Of a DNA stretch of 29,040 bases, positions 18,201 to 24,545 are shown one piece after another; position 1 is the stretch's first letter, and every line of letters starts with the position of its first letter. The notes below the pieces were generated by a model. It had not been told where the DNA came from and did not search any database. It saw only the letters and a list, made by a program, of their open reading frames with translations. Source of the DNA: Planctomycetia bacterium (GTDB taxonomy: Bacteria; Planctomycetota; UBA1135; GCA-002686595); assembly GCA_005778045.1 (NCBI GenBank), contig SXKQ01000165.1, positions 1 through 29,040 on the forward strand, read 5' to 3'. A program made the position numbers and the translations under genes.

Positions 18201-19441
18201 GTGCGGACGTGCGCGAGCAGGCCCGCAAGCTCGAGCCCGCGGCGCTGTGGCACGTGCGCACTGCGCTGCGCCAGCGCCTGCTCGACCACGCACGCATCAA
18301 CATCGAGCGCTCGTTCCTCGAGCGCCACGACAGCCCGGCCCTGATGCAGGCCGTGCTCTCGGGCCTCACGCCCGACGCGCTGCTGATCGGCTTTGCGCGT
18401 CGCTTCGCGCCCTACAAGCGCGCCGACCTCATGTTCCGCGACCTCGAGCGCCTCAAGGCGCTGGTCTCCGACGAGCGTCGCCCAGTGCGCATCTTCTTCG
18501 CTGGCAAGGCGCACCCGCGCGATGGCGAGGGCCAGAAGATCCTGCGCCGCGTGGTCGAGTACACGCGCCGCCCCGAGTTCGCGGGGAAAATCTTCTTCCT
18601 CGAGGACTACGACATCGAGCTCGCCCGTGCGCTCGTGCAGGGCGTCGACGTGTGGCTCAACAACCCGGTCCGCACGCTCGAGGCGAGCGGCACCTCGGGC
18701 ATGAAAGTCGCGGCCAACGGCGGCCTGAACCTCTCGATCGCCGACGGCTGGTGGATCGAGGGCTTCGACGGCCACAACGGCTGGACGGTCGGCGAGGAGC
18801 GCGTGTGGCCCAACCCGGCGCTGCAGGACGAGACCGACGGGCGCAGCATCATCGACTTGGTCGAGCGCGAGCTCGTGCCGCTGTTCTTCGAGCGCGACGG
18901 CGGCAACGTGCCGCGCCGCTGGCTCGAGCGCGCGCTGCGCTCGCTCGCCACGCTGCCCGCGGAGTTCAACACCGATCGCATGGTCGGCGAGTATCGCGAC
19001 CGCGCCTACGCGCCCATGGCGCTCGCCTCGGCGGAGCTCGTGCGCGAGCGCTTTACCGCCGCGCGCGACATCGCCGCCTCGCGGATCCGCCTGCGCAAGG
19101 CCTTCCATGAAGTCACGATCCGCGAGGTGCAGGTCTCCGACTTGGGCGGCCTGCGCGTCGGCGACACGGTCGAGGCGCGCGTCAAGGTCGACCTCGCCGG
19201 GCTCGCGCCGGCGGACGTGAACGTCGAGCTCGTGCTCGGCCACTCCAAGCATCCGGGCGAGCTGCGCAATCCGATCGCGGTGCGCCTCTCGGCCGAGGGC
19301 TCCCCGGATGGCCGCGCGCAAGTCTTCGTCGGCACCCACAACCTCGCTCGCTCGGGCAACTTCGCCTACGGCCTGCGCGTGCGCGCCCACCCCAGCAAGG
19401 GCATCGACGACGGCTTCTCGGACCTCGTGGTCTGGGCCTGA
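15230..19441 (+). CDS. Fusion of glycogen synthase (GT3) and alpha-glucan phosphorylase (GT35)
   Basis: This is one uninterrupted 1403-residue frame joining two opposing enzymes. Residues 2-530 are eukaryotic-type glycogen synthase (GT3): FEVSWEVCNKVGGIHTVIST at the start, QFHEWMTGSGLLYL, TTHATILGRSLG, LLPNGI, ASGRYEFHNKGLD, and the EX7E pair E429/E437 in YEPWGYTPEE. A linker of about 30 residues leads to a DUF3417-like region from about 564 (LERLSRNLYWCWDPEG). The short-type GT35 phosphorylase follows: AYFCAEFGIHESLKVYSGGL near 667, HINEGHAAF, FARRFAPYKRADLMF, and GTSGMKVAANGGLNLS with the expected pyridoxal-phosphate lysine K1159. The last ~130 residues look like a beta domain. GTG 15230 gives a GTGA overlap with GH57 and begins exactly at the GT3 motif. 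The protein would make glucan from a nucleotide-glucose and release glucose-1-phosphate. All key residues of both halves appear present. Confidence 0.93.
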   Translation: MSFTLFEVSWEVCNKVGGIHTVISTKAKTLVSRFGDDYVAIGPWLLGKRESSDVFVEEPGHESFVQACREMGVPVRVGRWQIPGKPLTILVEFTGLYARKNDILADLWTSHGVDSITGGWDYDEPVIFGWAAAMVIERWCQEYVSRSTGHAVAQFHEWMTGSGLLYLQSKLPAVGTVFTTHATILGRSLGHGGKGPAEGLAGRTPEQVASECGVRSKHSMESTCARKADVFTTVSEITAREAELLLGRRADPLLPNGIDLDVIDELAGPVLRPEVRRRLSALASRFLGRDVSNAAFLLASGRYEFHNKGLDLLMESLAQVNARPGREVVAFFAVPAGQSGLSQALRERLAHPDAPASDALGLSTHNLIDPENDPIQKNALRLGLTNSVGARVTLVQVPIYLHKSDGFLDLPYEAVLRAVDLSLFPSFYEPWGYTPEESLTVGVPTVTTDLAGFGLWAKGEKLGPGDGVWLLERSKIDDVTAANELGRWIERFVAEEIGRAGVVEACRQTAQRTAWSGLVQRYYTAFERSLGAAKMRVDGQPMARFRPRVCMTVAPQVEGARPRLYSFEVSATLPEELAGLERLSRNLYWCWDPEGPALFEEISKVGWDSAGHNPVLFLRMAFPEDITARAKDASYVAKLCRVLARFDSYMARKSTQSFGAITPENPVAYFCAEFGIHESLKVYSGGLGILAGDHLKSASDLGLPLIGMGLFYRAGYLRQKISAEGNQLALEADNDPRNLALELVRDAEGKQLEVQLPLPSATLHLRAWRVRVGRVDLYLLDADFEKNRPEDRSITQQLYGGDHEQRLRQELVLGRGGVKMLGAIGLSPGVFHINEGHAAFLVLSRTARLIREHGLTFEEAREVVRSTTVFTTHTPVPAGHDRFGEDLMRRYFSDIDSWLGVTWERFMALGATPDDSASFNMTYLAMSFAGFVNGVSKLHGEVSKDLLRPFWPRLLRTELPVTSVTNGVHLSSWMHPEIQRLCGGGANPVCGADVREQARKLEPAALWHVRTALRQRLLDHARINIERSFLERHDSPALMQAVLSGLTPDALLIGFARRFAPYKRADLMFRDLERLKALVSDERRPVRIFFAGKAHPRDGEGQKILRRVVEYTRRPEFAGKIFFLEDYDIELARALVQGVDVWLNNPVRTLEASGTSGMKVAANGGLNLSIADGWWIEGFDGHNGWTVGEERVWPNPALQDETDGRSIIDLVERELVPLFFERDGGNVPRRWLERALRSLATLPAEFNTDRMVGEYRDRAYAPMALASAELVRERFTAARDIAASRIRLRKAFHEVTIREVQVSDLGGLRVGDTVEARVKVDLAGLAPADVNVELVLGHSKHPGELRNPIAVRLSAEGSPDGRAQVFVGTHNLARSGNFAYGLRVRAHPSKGIDDGFSDLVVWA

Positions 19442-19465
19442 CCCTACCGGCGCCCTTTTCATCCG

Positions 19466-19517
19466 CGCGCTCGGCCCGTCGCGTCCCCCATCGAGGGGGC
19501 GCGGCGGGCCGAGCGCG
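19466..19517 (+). terminator. Large hairpin after the glycogen operon
   Basis: Bases 19466-19488 pair with 19495-19517 in a continuous 23-bp stem with two G-U wobbles and a 6-base loop (CATCGA). It begins 25 bases after the stop of the synthase-phosphorylase gene. No T-tract follows, so it may act as an mRNA-stabilising 3' structure or an atypical terminator. Confidence 0.6.
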
Positions 19518-19520
19518 TTC

Positions 19521-19559
19521 CGGCCGAGGAGTCCCTGCAACCGCCGGTCCCCTCGGCCG
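19521..19559. repeat. Second inverted repeat in the same intergenic region
   Basis: CGGCCGAGG (19521-19529) is perfectly complementary to CCTCGGCCG (19551-19559), with a 21-base loop. It starts 4 bases after the larger hairpin. It may be part of the same 3' structure or of the leader of the next gene. The rest of the gap (19560-19684) shows no convincing promoter; TATCCT at 19604-19609 has no partner -35. Confidence 0.5.
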
Positions 19560-19684
19560 CGTACGAATTGTGTCGCAAGTGCCGCGCCCGCCCAGGCAGA
19601 ACCTATCCTACGCGATCTGGCACGCGACTTGCCGCCGCGGCGTTCTCCGCCCGCCGCGGCGCCCACGCCGCCCCTGCTCCAGCC

Positions 19685-22600
19685 ATGAACCAACAAAAAC
19701 TGCTCCTCGGGTCGATTCCGCTCATCCTTCTCGCCGTCGGCGCCATGCTCTGGACGCGTCGCGAGCCGGTGCAGCTCGAGGAGTCGGTCGCCGAGGCAGC
19801 CGCCGCGACGCCCGATACCGCCGTTGCCGCGCCGGGCGAGCTGTCCGCGGCAGCGCCGGACGTGACCGCTTCCGAGAAGCGCTCCGACGTCGCCGAGACC
19901 GACGCGCGGGCCGAGCGTGAGGCGAGCCTGCTCGCCGACGCCCACGTGGTGCCCGTCAGGCTGCTCGTGCCCTCTGGAGTGCCGACGGACGAGCTGATCG
20001 AGCTAGTCGCCACGAGCTTCCCGCTCTCGGCCTACGGCGACGAGTCCGCCGCCCGCCGCGCGGCGTCGAACTGGAACCCGTCCGCGGTCGACATGGGCCA
20101 GATGTTCCGCTCCTTCTCCGGCAATGACACGCCCGCGCCGAAGGAAGAGCGGGCGCTCTCGCTACCCTGCGAGTCCGACGGCCGCGGCGGCTACCTCGCG
20201 CGCTTTGCGAAGGACTCCGTTGGCGGCGTGCTCGAGTTGCGCGCTCGCTACTGCTACTTGCAGAAGTCGATCGAGGTGAAGGAGCCCGCCGAGGCCGCAC
20301 CGGTGACGCTGGAGCCCAAGCTCGGCGGCTGGCTCACGGGCAACGTGGTGCTGCCTGCGCGCCTGCCCCAGGGCTTCGATCCCGCGGCGCTCGCCGACAT
20401 CGAAGTCGTGCTCGTCGGTTGGTCGATGGGCGGCGGCAACCACTCGATGCGCACGAAGCTCGCGCCGGACCTCTCCTTCTCCGCGGGCGGCCTGCGTGGC
20501 GGGCTCAACTACTTCCTCACCATCGATCCGCAGGTCATGGTCCCCGTGATCGACGCCGAGCTGACCGCGCGCGAAGGCGAGCACGTGCAGAAGACCTACA
20601 CGCTTGCGTCGGGCGCGCGTGTGCGCGGCATCGTGACGTTGCCTGACGGCTCGCCGGCGAAGGGTGCGCAAGTACGCGCGAGCGGCGGTGGCGGCGGCGG
20701 CATGGACTGGATGCGCGGCGCTCTCGGCCGCAGCCAGACCACCGGTGCCGACGGCAGCTTCGACCTCGCGGGCATCACGCCGGGCAAGCCGGACATCACG
20801 GCCATGCTCGATGGCCACGTCGATGCGCTGCGCGAGAAGCTCGAACTCGCCGAAGGCGATCTCGTCGAGAACGTGGTGCTCGCGCTCGGCGCGGGCAACA
20901 CCGTGAGCGGCGTGGTGCTGTGGCCCGACCGCTCGCCGGTCGCCGGGGCCACAGTGCAGATCGCACCCGCCAAGCAAGAGGATTCCCAGCAGTCGATGCG
21001 CAACGCCATGCGCGGCGGCTTCCGCGGCGCGATGCGCGCCATGGCCGGTGAGGCCGAGCGCGTGAAGACCGACGAGCAGGGGCGCTTCTCGTGCTCGGGT
21101 ATCGCGGCGAGCTCGGTGCTGGTGACAGCCGCCCAAGGCCAGCCCATCGAGGGCTTCCCGGCCGAGTGGCGCGCCAAGGCCGGCCCGGTCGGCGCGGCGA
21201 CGCCCTTGGAACTGGTGCTCGAGGCGCCGCTGCCGATCCGCGGCGTGGTGCTCGATGCCGCTGGCAAGCCGCTTGAGACCTTCCGCGTGAGCGTAGCGAC
21301 GGCGGGCAGCTCGAACAGCGGCCGCGGCGGCCCGATGGGCGGCGACTTCGCCGGCATGTTCCGACAGGACGGCGAGACCACGACGCTCTCCGGGCGCACG
21401 GACGGCAGCTTCACCGTCTACGTAGAGCCGGGCAGCTACGACCTGCGCGCCGAGGCCGAGGGCTTCTCGCGCTCTGAGGCGCGCCGCGCACAGGCCCCGT
21501 CCGCCGACGTGCTCGAGTTCCGCCTCGCGCGCACGTGCGAGGTCACCGGAGTCGTGCTCGCGCCGACGGGCACGCCCGTCGCGGGTGCGAAGGTGACGCA
21601 CACGCAGGAGAGCGGCCGCGGCATGTTCGGTCGCATGGGCGGCAAGAGCGCGACGACTGACTCCGAAGGGCGCTTCACCATCGCGGATGTCCCGCCTGGA
21701 AACGCCGCGCTCACCGCCACGAACGACGCTTGGGCACCCAGCCTCGAGCTCGAGGTCACGGTCGATCCCGTGCTTGGCGCGCGCGACCTCACGCTCAACC
21801 TGCGCATGGGTGGTCGCCTCGAGGGCGACATCTACGACTCGACCGGTAGCCCCGACCCCGGTCGCCAGATCATGGTCGGCAACTTCGGGCCGGGCGGCGG
21901 CGACATGGGCGGCAACACCAAGTCGGACGCCAACGGGCACTTCGTCGCCGAGCGCATCGCGCCGGGTAAGTACAACGTCATGGCCATGCCGCGCATGAAC
22001 TCGCTGGCCAACGCCGCGGGCTCCGATGGCGAGTTCGACGTCGCAGGCATGATGTCGCAACTCAAGATGACGCCGGTCGAGATCGTCGAAGGCCAGACCA
22101 CGCGCGTCGTGCTCGGCGCCCCGCCGGCCAACCCGGTGCGTCTCAGCGGTCGTGTGTTGCAGGGCGAGCGCGGCATCGAGAAAGGCCTCGTGATGGCCTT
22201 CGCCGAGGGCAACACGATGCTCTCGTCGATGAAGACGGCCAAGATCGCGCCGGACGGCAGCTACTCGATGGTGCTCGACTCCGCGGGCGACTACTCGATC
22301 ATCGTCGGCGCGCGCCTCGGCGATCCGGACTCGACCGAGTTCCAAGAGTCGATCCCCGAGGTTCCGGAGCACCGCCTCGACCTCGAGTTGCCCGCGGGCA
22401 CCATCCGCGGCCGCGTGCTAGGGCCCGACGGCTCTCCGGCGGCCAACGTCTCGCTGACCGCAGAGCGCGAAGGTCGCGCGACGATCTTTGCCTTCGACAT
22501 GGGCCGCAGCCAGCAAACCTCCGAGGACGGCAGCTTCGCGCTGACCAACCTGCGTCCGGGCAGCTACACGCTGCGCGTCGGCAACTCGGGCTTCGCCGGC

Positions 22601-23245
22601 GCCTTCGGGCAGAGCGCGCGCTTCGGCACGGCGGTCGTGACCGGCATCGAGCTCGCCGAGGGTCAGTCGCGCGATGACATCGTCGTGCGCCTCGATGCGC
22701 CGTGCACGATCGAGGGCTTCGTGCGCGCGGGCGACGGCAAGCCGATCAGCGGCTCGGCCGTCTTCGTACGCGACTCGACGGGGCGCGTGATCAACCCGCT
22801 CTCAAGCTGCATGACCAACACCGAAGGTCGCTTCAAGTTCGACGGCGCCGCGCAGGGCACCTACACACTGAGCGCCCGCCGCGAGCAGCAGACCACGCGC
22901 GAGAGCGCGCCCGTGCGCACGAGTCCGGGCGAAGCGAGCTCGGTCGAGCTCGTGATGGAAGGCGGCACGATGCTCAAGGTCGCGGTCGAGGATGCGCAGG
23001 GCAAGCCCGTGCGCGCCTCGATCCGCGTCGTCGACGACGCTGGCCGCGAGTACGGCAACATGATGAGCGCCGAGAGCTTCCGCACGATGTTCTCCGAGGG
23101 TTTCTCCTCGACCGAGCAGAAGATGGGGCCGCTGCCGCCGGGCAAGTACCGCGTCACGGCGACGGACGACAGCGGCAAGAGCGACTCCAAGCCGCTCTCG
23201 CTCTCGGGCCAGCCTGAGCGCAGCCTGCGCATCAAGCTCGACTGA
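19685..23245 (+). CDS. Membrane-anchored carboxypeptidase-regulatory-like repeat protein
   Basis: This is a 1186-residue protein. ATG 19685 is chosen because it begins a membrane anchor (KLLLGSIPLILLAVGAMLW, residues 5-23) followed by an Ala/Glu-rich stalk. From about residue 205 to the end there are roughly ten beta-sandwich repeats of about 90-110 residues, of the carboxypeptidase regulatory-like or Cna-B type. Their recurring pattern is V-x-G-x-V, PxGxPxxGAxV, a loop, T-x-x-x-G-x-F, PG-x-Y-x-L-x-A. Examples are VSGVVLWPDRSPVAGATV, VTGVVLAPTGTPVAGAKV and IRGRVLGPDGSPAANVSL. Several repeats carry Met/Gly-rich inserts such as GGGGGGMDWMRGALGR. No catalytic motif is seen. It is most likely a surface or periplasmic structural or adhesive protein. 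Upstream start codons would add a low-complexity extension before the anchor. Confidence 0.85.
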   Translation: MNQQKLLLGSIPLILLAVGAMLWTRREPVQLEESVAEAAAATPDTAVAAPGELSAAAPDVTASEKRSDVAETDARAEREASLLADAHVVPVRLLVPSGVPTDELIELVATSFPLSAYGDESAARRAASNWNPSAVDMGQMFRSFSGNDTPAPKEERALSLPCESDGRGGYLARFAKDSVGGVLELRARYCYLQKSIEVKEPAEAAPVTLEPKLGGWLTGNVVLPARLPQGFDPAALADIEVVLVGWSMGGGNHSMRTKLAPDLSFSAGGLRGGLNYFLTIDPQVMVPVIDAELTAREGEHVQKTYTLASGARVRGIVTLPDGSPAKGAQVRASGGGGGGMDWMRGALGRSQTTGADGSFDLAGITPGKPDITAMLDGHVDALREKLELAEGDLVENVVLALGAGNTVSGVVLWPDRSPVAGATVQIAPAKQEDSQQSMRNAMRGGFRGAMRAMAGEAERVKTDEQGRFSCSGIAASSVLVTAAQGQPIEGFPAEWRAKAGPVGAATPLELVLEAPLPIRGVVLDAAGKPLETFRVSVATAGSSNSGRGGPMGGDFAGMFRQDGETTTLSGRTDGSFTVYVEPGSYDLRAEAEGFSRSEARRAQAPSADVLEFRLARTCEVTGVVLAPTGTPVAGAKVTHTQESGRGMFGRMGGKSATTDSEGRFTIADVPPGNAALTATNDAWAPSLELEVTVDPVLGARDLTLNLRMGGRLEGDIYDSTGSPDPGRQIMVGNFGPGGGDMGGNTKSDANGHFVAERIAPGKYNVMAMPRMNSLANAAGSDGEFDVAGMMSQLKMTPVEIVEGQTTRVVLGAPPANPVRLSGRVLQGERGIEKGLVMAFAEGNTMLSSMKTAKIAPDGSYSMVLDSAGDYSIIVGARLGDPDSTEFQESIPEVPEHRLDLELPAGTIRGRVLGPDGSPAANVSLTAEREGRATIFAFDMGRSQQTSEDGSFALTNLRPGSYTLRVGNSGFAGAFGQSARFGTAVVTGIELAEGQSRDDIVVRLDAPCTIEGFVRAGDGKPISGSAVFVRDSTGRVINPLSSCMTNTEGRFKFDGAAQGTYTLSARREQQTTRESAPVRTSPGEASSVELVMEGGTMLKVAVEDAQGKPVRASIRVVDDAGREYGNMMSAESFRTMFSEGFSSTEQKMGPLPPGKYRVTATDDSGKSDSKPLSLSGQPERSLRIKLD

Positions 23246-23249
23246 AAAC

Positions 23250-23270
23250 CGCGCTGCCGCACGCAGCGCG
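23250..23270 (-). terminator. Probable intrinsic terminator of the pseudouridine synthase gene
   Basis: CGCGCTGC (23250-23257) and GCAGCGCG (23263-23270) form an 8-bp perfect stem with a 5-base loop. Read on the minus strand, the hairpin is followed by GGTTTTCAG, a short T run. It lies downstream of the minus-strand gene ending at 23344 and directly after the stop of the plus-strand repeat protein. Confidence 0.55.
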
Positions 23271-23278
23271 CTCCTGCA

Positions 23279-23315
23279 CGGCTCGCCCGCGGGTTCTTCG
23301 CCCGCGCGCGAGCCG
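23279..23315 (+). terminator. Second hairpin between convergent genes
   Basis: Bases 23279-23286 pair with 23308-23315 (CGGCTCGC/GCGAGCCG). After one C-C mismatch, 23288-23293 pair with 23301-23306, leaving the 7-base loop TTCTTCG. It lies between the two convergent genes and could stop transcription from either side. No T-tract is present. Confidence 0.5.
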
Positions 23316-23343
23316 CGCTGCTCCCCTCGCGCGCGATGAAACG

Positions 23344-24330
23344 TCAGGGCGCGAGGTCGCGCTCGGTCCACGCGAGCATCGCGGCGAAGTCCGCGGCGAG
23401 CGGCGCCGTGAAGCTCACCCGCTCGCCCGAGAGGGGGTGCACGAAGCGGATCTCGGCCGCATGCAGGCACTGCCGCGGCGGCACCGGTGCGGAGCTCGGC
23501 AGGCGCAGAGAAGGTCCACCCTTGCGGCGGTAGAGCTTGTCGCCGACGAGCGGCATGCCGGCGTGCGTGAGGTGCACGCGGATCTGGTGCGTGCGCCCGG
23601 TCTTGGGCTGGGCCGACACCAGCGAGAGCCCGCGGAAGCGGCGCTCGACCACGTAGTAGGTCTGGGCCTCGCGCCCGTCGCCCGGCCGCGCGACGACCAT
23701 GCGGCTGGAGTCGCCGCCGTCGCGCTCGAGCGGAGCAACGATCCAGCCGGTGTCGAAGCGCGGCGTGCCGTACACCAGCGCACGGTAGGTCTTTTGGACC
23801 TCGCGCGAGCGAAACTGGTTCATCAGGTGCTCGAAGGCCGCCACCGTGCGTGCGAGCACCATCACGCCGCTCGTGCCGGCGTCGAGCCGGTGCACGATCC
23901 CGGGGCGGTCCTCCCCCTGCAGCGTCGGAAGCGCGCCATAGCGGGCCGCCGCGAGGTCCGAGATCGTCGCTCCGCTGCGCGTGTCCGTGGGGTGCGCGAG
24001 CACGCCCGGCGGCTTGTCGACCACAACCAGCGCCTCGTCCTCGTGCAACACCACGAGTTGGGCCGGATCCCCCACCTCCGAGCGGTGCTTGACGCGGCCC
24101 GCGACCTTGAACTCGACCCGGCTCCCGACCGTCACCTCGTTGCTCGGGCGCGGGCAGACGACCCCGTCGACCTGCACCAGCCCGGCCTCGAACAGCTCCT
24201 TCCAGTGGGAGCGGGAGAGCTGGGGCACCAACTCGGCGAGCACGCGGTCGAGGCGCTTGCCCTCGCTGCCTTCCGGCAGTGTCAGGGAGTGGGTGCTGCC
24301 GACGGGCAGGGAGTCTTCGGGGCTGTGCAT
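23344..24330 (-). CDS. RluA/RluD-family pseudouridine synthase
   Basis: This is a 328-residue RNA modification enzyme that isomerises uridine to pseudouridine, most often in 23S rRNA for this family. The N-terminal S4 RNA-binding domain covers about residues 22-75 (KRLDRVLAELVPQLSRSHWK). The catalytic domain has LVVVDKPPGVLAHPT near 101-115 and the motif HRLDAGTSG with catalytic Asp150. The conserved KTGRTHQIRVHL and DKLYRR follow. Length and S4 domain fit RluD/RluC-type enzymes; target positions cannot be told from sequence. ATG 24330-24328 gives the complete S4 domain, and no Shine-Dalgarno precedes it. It is divergent from the HD-GYP gene and convergent with the repeat protein, so it appears monocistronic. 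Confidence 0.93.
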   Translation of the reverse strand: MHSPEDSLPVGSTHSLTLPEGSEGKRLDRVLAELVPQLSRSHWKELFEAGLVQVDGVVCPRPSNEVTVGSRVEFKVAGRVKHRSEVGDPAQLVVLHEDEALVVVDKPPGVLAHPTDTRSGATISDLAAARYGALPTLQGEDRPGIVHRLDAGTSGVMVLARTVAAFEHLMNQFRSREVQKTYRALVYGTPRFDTGWIVAPLERDGGDSSRMVVARPGDGREAQTYYVVERRFRGLSLVSAQPKTGRTHQIRVHLTHAGMPLVGDKLYRRKGGPSLRLPSSAPVPPRQCLHAAEIRFVHPLSGERVSFTAPLAADFAAMLAWTERDLAP

Positions 24331-24545
24331 GGGGGTAAGCGAGACGCATCATGGGCCCCTGCCGTCCGGGCGCAAGCTAGAACCCGCATGGCCGAGCCCC
24401 GGGGGCCAGACCCATTTCACCAGTGGCACTTGCGGAGCAACGGCGATTCGGGGGTGTGCGGGTCAGCCGGTTAGCGGCACGCGGAGCCCCTCTAGGCCGT
24501 TGCACTGGGGCACACCCGCCGGGGTATCATCTCACGCCTCTTCCT
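24331..24545. other. Divergent intergenic region between rluD-like and HD-GYP genes
   Basis: These 215 bases separate two divergent start codons. Apart from the promoter-like hexamers at 24500-24530, I see no RNA gene or strong repeat. An in-frame GTG at 24423 could extend the HD-GYP protein by 41 residues. That extension is low-complexity, and the receiver domain begins right at ATG 24546. Confidence 0.4.
24500..24530 (+). promoter_or_regulatory. Candidate promoter of the HD-GYP response regulator gene
   Basis: TTGCAC (24500-24505) and TATCAT (24525-24530) are separated by 19 bases. TATCAT matches 5 of 6 bases of the sigma-70 -10 consensus. Transcription would start near 24537, leaving a leader of about 9 bases without a Shine-Dalgarno before ATG 24546. 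Confidence 0.3.

Noticed and set aside
15230..19441. The synthase-phosphorylase fusion as an assembly error
   Set aside because: The frame is uninterrupted, the linker codons have the same bias as both domains, and each half is complete, so an error is unlikely, though not excluded without reads.
19568..19609. TTGTGT and TATCCT as promoter for the repeat protein
   Set aside because: The spacing of 30 bases is incompatible with a sigma-70 promoter.
17924..19945. 673-codon minus-strand open frame opposite the phosphorylase domain
   Set aside because: Shadow of the GT35 coding region; Arg/Gly/Ala-rich with no motif, and it extends across the hairpin region.
20162..22372. 736-codon open frame on the minus strand opposite the repeat protein
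   Set aside because: It is antisense to a well-supported gene, has no recognisable domain, and its composition (Arg/Ala/His-rich) is typical of the complementary frame of high-GC codons.
24423..24545. Upstream GTG giving a 41-residue N-terminal extension of the HD-GYP protein
   Set aside because: The extension is low-complexity and not part of a receiver domain; ATG 24546 starts exactly at the first receiver strand.
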